64,000 bases of DNA from positions 124,001-188,000 of the forward strand of contig JAJPHZ010000041.1 in the NCBI GenBank assembly GCA_021325025.1, read 5' to 3'. The first letter of the stretch is position 1. The number at the start of each line of letters is the position of its first letter. Positions 1 to 9,500 of this stretch are shown here, one piece after another. The position numbers and the translations under genes are program-made. A model generated the notes under the pieces. The model saw only the letters and a program-made list of their open reading frames with translations. It made no database searches and was not told the DNA's origin. This DNA comes from Pseudomonadota bacterium. Its GTDB lineage: Bacteria > Desulfobacterota > Binatia > Binatales > Binataceae.

Positions 1-436
1 AGCGGGCCAGATACTTGGGCATCTGGTCGACCAATCCCATCGTCGCCCGGTCCGGCATCGGGCCCTCGACCATCTGCGCCGCGATGCCGGCGGTTATCGC
101 AACTCGATTGGTCTCCAGCCATTCGATCGCGCGGCGCATCCAGTCCCGGAAGTCATCGCGCGAGCCGCTTTCGAGCAAATTGTCGAGTTCCGAGTAGAAC
201 TGCTGGACCTCGGGAATCATCCGTAAGCCGAGCTCGGCGATGATGTCCTGCTTGCTGTGGAAGTGAAGATAGAACGTCGCCCGGCTCGCGCCCGCGGCAG
301 CGGCGATATCGTCGGCGGTGGCAGCAACGTAGCCCTTGTGCGCGAAGACCTTTAGCGCCCCTTGGATGAGCCGCTCGCGGGTGAATTCCCGCTGCTGCTC
401 GCGGAGGGAAGGCGCGGCGGTGTCAGCCTTTGGCAT
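1..436 (-). CDS. TetR/AcrR family transcriptional regulator (C-terminus truncated by window edge)
   Basis: Manual translation of the reverse strand from the ATG at 436: MPKADTAAPSLREQQREFTRERLIQGALKVFAHKGYVAATADDIAAAAGASRATFYLHFHSKQDIIAEL, a typical TetR HTH. Confidence 0.88.
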   Translation of the reverse strand, partial: MPKADTAAPSLREQQREFTRERLIQGALKVFAHKGYVAATADDIAAAAGASRATFYLHFHSKQDIIAELGLRMIPEVQQFYSELDNLLESGSRDDFRDWMRRAIEWLETNRVAITAGIAAQMVEGPMPDRATMGLVDQMPKYLAR

Positions 437-519
437 TGATCGCTGTTCCTTTGTCGCAACACTCCCGGGGTGCGGAGCAACCGAAGCTCGCGGCCCTGCT
501 ATCCACCTCGGTGACGTCC

Positions 520-1731
520 CTAATTGACCACGGTACCTGACTGAACTGCTGTAACGTCACCGGTGTAGCTGATCGGCTCCTGCAGCGGGATGGCATGCAT
601 GGCCGGCAGGACCTCGCGCGCGAACAGGCGCAGGCTGCGGTGCGCAACTTCAAGCGGCATCGAGCCGTACTTGAACACCAGCATGAACTCCTCGGGATGG
701 AAGGCGTCGCACAGCGTTTGGAGTTTGCGCAGGCATTGCTCGGGTGTTCCCCAGACGTGGTTGTTGATGTAGGTGGCGGCCATGTGTTGGGTGAGCACCT
801 CGCGGCTGGGGACGACCCCGGCCTGTGCGGCGTAGTGCTCGTAGCCCTTGATGTGGGCGAAGTGGTCGCCGCCGAGTTCGTACTCCCGCGCCGCGCTGTC
901 GACGTACTGCGGGATGTACTTCCGTGCCAACTCCTCGGCCTGGGACGCCGCCGCAGCGCACATGACGTTTAGGTGGATGCGCGGACGCGCCGGCGGCAGG
1001 CCAATCTGCGCGCGCACCCGCCCGAACGCCTCCAGATCGGCGTGGTAATCCTCGAACGCCTTCTGCGGTATGATCATCGGTCTGAGCCCATGGCGCGCGC
1101 CGATGGGCGCTGACTGCGGGCTTCCCCACGAGAAGTGGAGATTGTCGATGAGCTGGCGCGCATCGCGCGGACGCGGCCGCACCGTGATATCCCGCAAGTT
1201 GTAGATCTCGCCCTCGTAAGAGAACTGCTCCTGCGTCAGCGCCAGCTTGACAATCTCAACGCCCTCATCGAAACGTTGCCGCGACTCGTTCATGTCGATG
1301 CCCAGTTGGCGGAACTCGCGGCGCGCGGCGCCGCGCCCGAAACCGATGAACGGCGTCCGCCCGCGCATCGCGTACTGGAGCATGATGATGTCCTCCGCCA
1401 CCCGGATCGGATGATGCCAGGGCAGCACGACGACCATCGTCCCGAGATCGATTCTGCTCGTGGCGCCGGCGAAGAAGGTCAGGAGCTGCAGCGCGTTCGT
1501 CACCATCGTATACGGTGTCACGTGGTGCTCGATGGTCCACAGCGAGTCGAAGCCCAGTTCCTCGACCTGCAGACCGAACTCGATCTCCTCCTGCCAGATC
1601 CTGGCGTCCGCGGCGGGGTCGAGCGCCGGCGCGTCCTGCCCGCGCTCCTTCGCCTCGTACCGATCCCAGTCCGCGTAGTTCTGCACGTACAATGTAACTC
1701 CAACCCGCATATTCATCTGGTTTCCCGCCAC
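520..1731 (-). CDS. LLM class flavin-dependent (luciferase-like) oxidoreductase
   Basis: 403-aa ORF; FGLQVEELGFDSLWTIEHH, RTPFIGFGRGAARREF, typical of LLM monooxygenases. Confidence 0.85.
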   Translation of the reverse strand: MAGNQMNMRVGVTLYVQNYADWDRYEAKERGQDAPALDPAADARIWQEEIEFGLQVEELGFDSLWTIEHHVTPYTMVTNALQLLTFFAGATSRIDLGTMVVVLPWHHPIRVAEDIIMLQYAMRGRTPFIGFGRGAARREFRQLGIDMNESRQRFDEGVEIVKLALTQEQFSYEGEIYNLRDITVRPRPRDARQLIDNLHFSWGSPQSAPIGARHGLRPMIIPQKAFEDYHADLEAFGRVRAQIGLPPARPRIHLNVMCAAAASQAEELARKYIPQYVDSAAREYELGGDHFAHIKGYEHYAAQAGVVPSREVLTQHMAATYINNHVWGTPEQCLRKLQTLCDAFHPEEFMLVFKYGSMPLEVAHRSLRLFAREVLPAMHAIPLQEPISYTGDVTAVQSGTVVN

Positions 1732-1747
1732 GGTGGTCTCGCTCGCT

Positions 1748-1781
1748 AGACAGTCTGACTACTCTTCAGGTATTCTGTCAA
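1748..1781 (-). promoter_or_regulatory. Candidate promoter/operator upstream of the LLM-tetR pair
   Basis: Reverse strand has a consensus -35 TTGACA (1776-1781) with a weak -10 17 nt away; palindrome AGACAGTCT (1748-1756) overlaps the -10 region. Confidence 0.3.
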
Positions 1782-2382
1782 ATGGTCGGATCAATCTTCA
1801 ACCCATTGCCGGAGTTTCTGCATCCTTCCATCCAACCGTGCTCGGGTCGGGGCGGGTGGTGGCGCGAGCGAACAAACGCTCACGCGGCATGGCGGGGACG
1901 CCCGTCCCGCTCGTTTTTTCTTCGGGCCATGAGTATCTCTGATAAGCGGTCCCAATCAGCGAGCCGAGACAGGCTGCGGCTAGGCCACTCGGGATTGTGT
2001 GGCGCGAACCAAAACAGCGGTTGTCGCATTTCGCGAAAGGCCAAGCGAGCGTTAGATTTTCAGTGCGCACAGGGGGCTTGCCATCACGCCAGCTTCGCAT
2101 TTCGAAAAAGCGGTCCACGATGCGCCCAGGCTTGGTCATCAGCAAAAGCCCCGGAAAATGGCCATTTTATCCCGGAACGCCCCAAGGTACATGAATTGCT
2201 ACAGACTCCGATGCGCTGTTCCCCCAGACAGCGCCATCCCCAGCGGAATGGCCGGGCTGGCGTGACCGTTGGCATCCCCGAATCAGCGGTCGACAACACG
2301 TGCAGCCCGGCCAATCCCATCCTTCGGAAGATTGCGCAGGACGGTGGCCGTGAACGCGCATGTGCGGCGCTGGAGTGTTTGA

Positions 2383-3174
2383 CTAGCGTTTACCCGGAAA
2401 CTTCGGCGCCCGCTTCTGCATCATCGCGCGGATGCCCTCTTTGAAGTCCTCGGTCTTGTAGAGCGCGTCGAACGTCGCCATCGCGTCGCGGATCGCGGTG
2501 GGCAGGTCGGTTTCCATATGCTCATAGATTTCGCGCTTGATTTCCGCCACGGCCACCGGTGAGCAGTTCTCCGCGATCTCGGCGGCCAGCTCGCGCGCCT
2601 TGCCCATCAACTCGCCGTCGGGCACGACGTGGTTGACTAGCCCCAGTTCCAGGGCCTCCCTGGCGCTGATGGTGCGGGCGGTGAAGGCCAGCTCCAGCGC
2701 CTTGCCCCATCCGATAAGCCGCGCCAGCATCCAGCTCGCCCCGGCTTCCATCGCCAGTCCCCGCCGCGGGTACATCACCGAGAATTTGGCGCTTTCGGCT
2801 GCAAGGCGGATGTCCCAGAACATCAGCAGCGTGAAACCCCATCCGATTGCCGGCCCGTTGACGGCCGCGATCACCGGCTTGAGAATTTTCTGCGGATAGG
2901 TGAACTGGGTCACCCAATCCTTGAACACCGGCGATACTTCCACGTCCTGCTTGGATTGGCCCGACAGGATCGAGAGGTCCGCTCCCGAGCAGAACGTGCT
3001 GCCCGCGCCGGTGACGATAATCGCGCGGATTTGCCCGTCGGCTTCGGCGTCCTTCATCGCCTGGTAGACTTCCTCGCGCATCCTGAAGGTCCACGCGTTG
3101 CGCCGCTCGGGGCGGTTGAGGGTGATGGTGGCGATGTGGCCGTCCTTTTCAAATATCGTCTCTTTGTATTCCAT
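2383..3174 (-). CDS. Enoyl-CoA hydratase/isomerase family protein
   Basis: 263 aa; IATITLNRPERRNAWT, STFCSGADLS, crotonase fold signatures. Confidence 0.9.
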   Translation of the reverse strand: MEYKETIFEKDGHIATITLNRPERRNAWTFRMREEVYQAMKDAEADGQIRAIIVTGAGSTFCSGADLSILSGQSKQDVEVSPVFKDWVTQFTYPQKILKPVIAAVNGPAIGWGFTLLMFWDIRLAAESAKFSVMYPRRGLAMEAGASWMLARLIGWGKALELAFTARTISAREALELGLVNHVVPDGELMGKARELAAEIAENCSPVAVAEIKREIYEHMETDLPTAIRDAMATFDALYKTEDFKEGIRAMMQKRAPKFPGKR

Positions 3175-3197
3175 TGCTCCTCCTGGATAGACGGCGA

Positions 3198-4253
3198 TCA
3201 GAGTGCGTCGATCACCGCGGCGCCAAACTCGCGCGCCGACGCGCGCCCGCCCTGGTCGGGGGTCAGCGTCCTGCCTTGCGCGTAGACCTTGGAGATCGCC
3301 GCGTGCAGGCGATTGGCCGCCGAGGAGAAGCCCAGGTAGGAGAGCATCATCTCGGCCGACAGCAGGGTCGCGGTCGGATTGATGATGCCCAGCCCTTTGA
3401 TGTCGGGTGCTGAGCCGTGGACCGCTTCGAAGTAAGCGTAGGTGTCGCCGTAGCAGCCGCTGGGCGCCAGGCCCAGCCCGCCGATCAGGCCGGCGGCGGC
3501 GTCGGACAGGATGTCGCCGTAAAGATTGGGCAGCACCACGACGTCAAGTTCGTGCGGGGTCTGCACGATGCGGCGGGCAAAGTCGTCGACGATGAACTGC
3601 TGGTAGCTGAGTTCGGGGTAGCCGGCGACGGTCTCCTCAACCACGCGCCGAAACAGGCCGTCGGTATGGCGCAGCATGTTGTATTTGGCCGAGCAGGTGA
3701 CCTTGCCCTTGCCGCCCGCCGCCTTGCGCTGCATCGCAAGCTGGCAGGCGAAGTGCGCGACGCGCCGCGTGTTCTTCTCCGAGATCACCTTGACGGCGAT
3801 TTGCGCGTGCTCGTCGGTGGTGTCCAGCGGCTTGCCGGTCGACGCGCTCATCAGATGGGCCGGCGCCAGCGCCGGCAGCGGCGCCTCGACGCCGAGATAG
3901 AGGTCCTCGAGGTTCTCGCGCACGATGACGAAGTCGATGCCTTCGGGCCGGGCCAGTGGACTGCGGTATCCCTGCTGCCATGACACGGGGCGGACGTTGG
4001 CGTAGGTGCCCTTGCCCCATCGGAGATAGCCGATGCCCTGCGTTTTGCCGGAGGTTGCGCCGAACAGCGTGCTGTCGGAGGCGTCGATCGCACGGCGCAC
4101 CTGGACCACGGTTTCGCCCTTGACCCACTGTTCGCCGGGCGGAAATTCGACGAACTGGATGTCCAGTTCAAGCGCGCGCAGCACCGCCAGCGCCGGGCCC
4201 ATCGCCTCAGGCGCCGCGTCGTCGCCGGGCAACACAACGACCTTCTTGCTCAT
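3198..4253 (-). CDS. Isocitrate/isopropylmalate dehydrogenase family protein
   Basis: 351 aa; VVLPGDDAAPEAMGPAL, VRENLEDLYLG, NLYGDILSDAAAGLIGGLGLAPSGCYG. Confidence 0.88.
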   Translation of the reverse strand: MSKKVVVLPGDDAAPEAMGPALAVLRALELDIQFVEFPPGEQWVKGETVVQVRRAIDASDSTLFGATSGKTQGIGYLRWGKGTYANVRPVSWQQGYRSPLARPEGIDFVIVRENLEDLYLGVEAPLPALAPAHLMSASTGKPLDTTDEHAQIAVKVISEKNTRRVAHFACQLAMQRKAAGGKGKVTCSAKYNMLRHTDGLFRRVVEETVAGYPELSYQQFIVDDFARRIVQTPHELDVVVLPNLYGDILSDAAAGLIGGLGLAPSGCYGDTYAYFEAVHGSAPDIKGLGIINPTATLLSAEMMLSYLGFSSAANRLHAAISKVYAQGRTLTPDQGGRASAREFGAAVIDAL

Positions 4254-4278
4254 CGCCGGTACCTCCTGCGCCTGACAA

Positions 4279-5190
4279 TCAGCGGCGCGATGACGGCGGC
4301 GGGCCTTGGAACATCCGGGGTTTTTGCACGTCGCGCGCCATCGTCTTGCGCATCACCTTGAAGAACTGGTCGAGGTCCCACGGGCCCTTGTTGTAGACGG
4401 TCCTCTCGGGACTCATGTGGTAGTAGCGCGTCACGCTGTAGCCTTCCGAGCCGAACACCTGGCCGGTGATATCGCCCGCCTCGTCGCTGGCCAGGAAGAT
4501 CACGATCGGCGCGACGTTGGCGGGATCGTGCACGGTGCCCCGGGCCTCGGTGCTGGGCGTGATGCGAAAGGATTCCTGGTGGATGGTATCGGTCATGCGG
4601 GTGGCGGCCACCGGAAAAATCGCGTTGCAGGTGATTCCGTAGCGGCGCAGGCCGTTGGCGGTGCTCCAGGTCAGGCCCAGAATTCCCGCCTTGGCCGCCG
4701 AGTAGCTGGGCTGTCCCGGACTGCCCAGGGCGGCGTTGGAGGAGAAATTGATGATGCGTCCGTAGCGGCGCTCGCGCATGTGCGCCGAGGCAAACCGGCT
4801 GGTGCAGAAGGTGCCCTTGAGGTGGGAGTTCAACACCTTGTCCCAGTCCTCTTCACCCATGTTGAAGATCATGCGGTCGCGGATGACACCGGCCAGATTG
4901 ACCAGGATGTCGAGTTTGCCGTACTCCTTGAGCGCCTGATCGACCAGCGCTTTGCCGCCCTCCATCGTCGAGATGTCGCCCAGGTTGGCCACCGCCTGTC
5001 CGCCCGCCGCCTTGATCTCGGCGGCCACGTCGATGGCGGGCGAAGTGCGCTCGCGCTCGCCGACCAGCGTCACGCCCAGGTCGTTGACTACGATCGCGGC
5101 GCCCTGTGCGGCCATCGCCTTGGCCAGCGCGCGTCCGATTCCGCGGCCCGCGCCGGTGATGGCCGCCACTTTTCCGTCAAGCTTGCCCAT
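4279..5190 (-). CDS. SDR family NAD(P)-dependent oxidoreductase (HSD17B4-like)
   Basis: Start at MGKLDGKVAAITGAGRGIGRALAKAMAAQGA; YSAAKAGILGLT; ORF track extends upstream in frame. Confidence 0.88.
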   Translation of the reverse strand: MGKLDGKVAAITGAGRGIGRALAKAMAAQGAAIVVNDLGVTLVGERERTSPAIDVAAEIKAAGGQAVANLGDISTMEGGKALVDQALKEYGKLDILVNLAGVIRDRMIFNMGEEDWDKVLNSHLKGTFCTSRFASAHMRERRYGRIINFSSNAALGSPGQPSYSAAKAGILGLTWSTANGLRRYGITCNAIFPVAATRMTDTIHQESFRITPSTEARGTVHDPANVAPIVIFLASDEAGDITGQVFGSEGYSVTRYYHMSPERTVYNKGPWDLDQFFKVMRKTMARDVQKPRMFQGPPPSSRR

Positions 5191-5206
5191 GAAAGTCGCT
5201 CTTGAT

Positions 5207-6400
5207 TCAGGCCGCGCAGACCGCCGCCATGCTGGAGATCGCCACCACGCGTTTGGCGTGGCGATAATCGTTGCGATCGACACCGTTGGTGCAGTAGCCG
5301 AAGGAAATCCCGGTGGCCGGGTCCGCCCACGCCACCTGACCACCGACGCCATTGTGGCCGAAGGCCTGCGCCGAGTTGGTCTTGCCAAAGCCGCGCACGC
5401 CGGCCTTGCCGTCACCGCCGGCGATCGTCATGCCCAGGCATCGGTTGGGCGGGATGCGGAAGATCGGGTCGAAATAGCCCTCGGTGCGCACGCGCAGCAC
5501 GTCGCGCAGCAGATCCTCGCGCCATACCTGGGTCCCGTCGGGCGCGCGTCCGCCGCGCACCAGCGCCTGGTAGAACATCGCGAGCGCGCCGGCCGTTGCC
5601 ACCGCGCCGCCGCCCGGGCATCCGGCCTCCAACACCTCGGGCTTGTTGAAGCCGAGGATGGTCTCGTCGTTGATTTCCGCCGGCATCACCAGGTTGATGC
5701 CCATGGCCTTCATGTCTTCGGCGGTCATCGGTTCGCCGACGTAGGTGAGTTGCGCCTGCCGGTGCTGCTGCTCGCGCGGCAGTCCCATCATCAGGTTGGG
5801 TATGCCCAGCGGCTCGGCGACCCGCACCCGCACAAAATCGCGGAAGTCCATGCCGCTCAGCCGCTCGACGATCTCCGCCATCACCCAATGCGCAGAGGTG
5901 GCGTGATAGGCGTATTTCTTGCCGGCGGGAAACTGCAACCGCCAGCTCTGAAAGCGCCGCAGGCGCGCCGACCGATCGAGCCATTCGCGCTGCGCGTAAG
6001 GCGCGTCGGGGAAGCCGCCGGTGTGGAGGAACAACTGCTCGACGGTGACCGCTTCCTTGCCGTTGGTGCCGAACTCGGGCACGTACTTGACCACTGGCTG
6101 GGTGATGTCCAGCTTGCCGTCCTGAATCAAAAGCCAGGTGGCAGCGGACATGATGCCCTTGGCGCAGGAGAACACCACGTACAACGTGTCGTTGGTGACG
6201 GGCTTTTTGACCCCGCCCTGCACCGCCTCGCCGAAGGCGCGCGCCGCGCCGATTTTGCCGTGGCGTGCGATCGCCACCTGGCAGGAGGGCAGCAGGCCTT
6301 CTTTGACTTCGCGCTGCGCGCGCTCGAACATCGCCTCGACTTTGGCCGGGTCAAGTCCGGCTTGCGCCGGGCTGCTGGCATAAAACTGCGCTTCTGACAT
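5207..6400 (-). CDS. Serine hydrolase, beta-lactamase/class C-like family
   Basis: YVVFSCAKGIMSAATWLLIQDGKLDITQPVVKYVPEFG (SxxK), HATSAHWVMAEIVERLSG; start assigned at MSEAQF. Confidence 0.85.
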   Translation of the reverse strand: MSEAQFYASSPAQAGLDPAKVEAMFERAQREVKEGLLPSCQVAIARHGKIGAARAFGEAVQGGVKKPVTNDTLYVVFSCAKGIMSAATWLLIQDGKLDITQPVVKYVPEFGTNGKEAVTVEQLFLHTGGFPDAPYAQREWLDRSARLRRFQSWRLQFPAGKKYAYHATSAHWVMAEIVERLSGMDFRDFVRVRVAEPLGIPNLMMGLPREQQHRQAQLTYVGEPMTAEDMKAMGINLVMPAEINDETILGFNKPEVLEAGCPGGGAVATAGALAMFYQALVRGGRAPDGTQVWREDLLRDVLRVRTEGYFDPIFRIPPNRCLGMTIAGGDGKAGVRGFGKTNSAQAFGHNGVGGQVAWADPATGISFGYCTNGVDRNDYRHAKRVVAISSMAAVCAA

Positions 6401-6561
6401 CACCTGCACCTCGGTTGTGGGGCAGCGGCGCAAATCCGCTGCGGTTGCAGTAGGTGTTGTAAACCATCCAGCGCGAAAAGTCACAGGCTTGCGGAATCCG
6501 TTGCTTAAACAAAGAACGGGGCTTCGACGCCCGAACGTACACCCATAAAAGAAGTGGAGCG

Positions 6562-9500
6562 CTACTTCAAAGTGAACGCTCCACCCGGATCGTTGCCCGA
6601 ACTGGAGTAGGGCACAAAAGGCGGGTTGAGTGCCTGCACGTACGCAGGACCCGGCAGCGCGCCAGCCGGTACGGTGAAGGTGAACTGTGCATCGTTGACC
6701 AGATGGAGCGGAATCACGGGCTTGCCCGAGTTGAGCCCGCCCAGGTTCAGCACGCCGCCGCCTTGCGCATTGAAGAAGTTGATCACCGTCAGCGCGGAGA
6801 AACCGCTGCCGTTGACGGTGAGCGTCGACACGTTCTGCGAGACCGACGTTACGTGAACATGCGCCCCGATCGGCACCGATACCGCGTTGCTGCTTTTCCC
6901 ATACTTACCGTCGCTGCCTTTGTTGACCACCACCAGCGAGCCCGGTCCTGTCGGTACACCTATCGGCAGTGTGAAGTTGAACGAAGTTGAGCTCAGCCCG
7001 CCGGTGCCCGGGTTGACATAAACCGGGCCGACGTTGCCGGAGGCGCCGAACACGTTGACCGCCACGCCGTCGGCTGCGTCAAACCCGGTGCCGCCTAAGG
7101 TTACGCTGCTGCCCTGCACGATGACGGTCTGGACGTTGTTGGTGGCATAGTTGGGGTCGCTGCTGGTCGCCGCCAGGTCTATCCCGTCGATACTCGTAAG
7201 GCTCGGAATGCCGGCCGGTGCGTAGCCCTGCAACAACGCGTAGAAATTATTGGATGTGGTGTAACCGGCGTCGGTGTTGACGACCACCACCGTGGCGAAC
7301 CCATCTCCAAGCAGGACCGTGTCCGGTACCGGTACTGTCAGCGTGGTAGAGCCGTGGGGAGCGATCGGCTTAAGCGGACCCTCGTTAATCGGTCCCTTGG
7401 CGGTGGCGACGAAGAAGTTGACCACCGAGCCCGCGGTAAAACCGGTTCCGTTGATGGTAAAGCTGCTGCCCACCAGGATTGTTTTCGTGCCCAGCGAGCT
7501 GATATGAGGCGTGACCGGGGTGGCAGTTGGAGTGGCCGTCGGAGCGTTGGCAGTGCCGGTAGCGGTTGGTATCGGTGTTGGTGTACGGCCAAGCGTCGCA
7601 GTGGGTACCGGAGTCCAAGTCGCGGTGCCACTTGGGGTCGGCGTCGGCGAAAGGGTCGGGGTCGGCGACCGGGTGGGCGCAATCGCGTCCGACTCGTACG
7701 CACCGATGTCGCAGGCGGGCGGGTTGTCTCCCGGATCGGGGCGGGCGAAACCGCGCTGGTCGGTCGTCAGCGGATTTGGCGGTGACGACTGGTCGGTGCA
7801 TGAGGCTAGAGGGATAGCGTCGATGGCTGGGCTGCCCGGCAGCAGCGCGACGGTTTGAGTGGGGCCGCCGTTGTCCGCAAGCGGGCCCAGTTTCGGATCG
7901 GTGCCATTCAGGCTGCCAACGGCAGTGAATCCGCACGAGTTGTCATCGGAGATGTTGTAACCTGCATCGTTGATGGGACCGCTGCAATTCCCCGAGCCAG
8001 TCACGCTGCCGGCGGCAAGGATTGTGCCCTTAAGATTCAACATCGCATCAGGCAGCACGTAAATAGCGCTTTGCCAGAACGTGCAGTTGGTAATGGACAT
8101 GTTCCGGCTATAAGTGGCGTTACCTGGGTTGTTCACGAAGGTGCTGTTCGTAATCGCCCCAGTCATAGCGAGTATTACCCTTTGGTTCGCGTCGAACTCG
8201 CTGCCGGTGACCTTCAATGTTCCGAGACTCGAAATGGCGCCCTGATTGTTGGAAAATGTGCTGTTGGTGATGGCCAGCGTTCCTTGGTTTGCAACCGCCG
8301 CATCCGAAGAGGTTTTATGATTGGCAAACGTGCTGTTGGCGATAGTGAGCGTCCCGCCATTGAACAGCGCCCCGCCGCTGGGGCCTGCGTTGTTCGAAAA
8401 CGTGCTGCCCGCGATGCTTAACGCGGCCAGATTGTAAACGGCGCCGCCTAAGGCCGCAGCGGATGTGGCGTTCACGATGTTGTCCGAAAGCGTACTGTTG
8501 ATGATGGTCAACGGGCCCCCATTCCAGATACCGCCGCCCTCACCATTGCCGCCGACCGCCCCGCCGCGTTCCCAGAACCGGCCGGTCGCTATGTTGCCCG
8601 ACACAGAACTGCCGATGAGAGTGAATGGGCCCGTGCTCCAGATCGCGCCGCCACTGCCGCTGGCGTTGAAGTACCCGCCAATGGCCTGGTTAGATGAAAA
8701 CGTAGTGTTGGCTATGGCCAGCGTCCCCTGACTCCAGATCGCTCCCCCGTCGCCCTCTCCGCCAACGCGGCCCTGGGCCGTGTTGGTGGAAAACGAACTG
8801 TTACTGATGCTCAACGTCGCGTCACTCCATATAGCGCCGCCCCGGGCTGAACCGCCGCCCAGCATGCTATAGCCGGCAGCTTGGTTATTGGAGACCGTGC
8901 CATAGACGATGGTCAACGTCCCGTGATTTACGATGGCACCGCCAACTTGGTCGGGCGCGCTTGACGTTCCTGCCACACTGCCATTTGTCAACGTCAGAAA
9001 CTCCAAGTTGACCATGGCGCCCGCAGCCACCTGCATCAGCCGGACCGTGCCGCCACCGTCGATCGTGATGCCGGGCGAGCCGGTCGGCCCAATAATGGTT
9101 AGGTTGCCCAAGATGGTGGGCAGCGTGCTCGCCAACGTGATGGTGCCGGTGACGCTGAATGCGATTGTGCCACCAAATGGCCCGCAACTGCCGGTGCCGG
9201 GCGCTCCGTTGGCCAGGTTGATCGCCTCGCGCAGGGTGCAATGACCGGGGTTGGTGTCGTCGGCAAGCGAATCAACGAACGTCGTACCAGGAGGAAAAGT
9301 TGGCGTTGCGCTCGGTGTGGGGAAAGACGGTGTGCCGCTCGGCGAGGGCGTCAGAGTAGGCGTGGTTGTGGGAGTCGGAGTGGGAATCGGTGTCGGCGTG
9401 GCAGTAGCGGACGGCGACGGCGTGGGTGCAATCGCTCCAGACTCGTACGCCCCTATGTCACAGGCAAGTGGGTTGTCACCCGGGTCGGGGCGGGGAAAGC

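Noticed and set aside
1732-2382. Possible small coding gene in the 650-nt gap (ORFs 1782..2444 and 1798..2145)
   Set aside because: No recognisable domain, poor codon-like composition and overlap in several frames; treated as non-coding or decayed sequence.
4952-6397. 481-aa + strand ORF
   Set aside because: Antisense to the SDR and serine hydrolase genes; composition typical of shadow ORFs.
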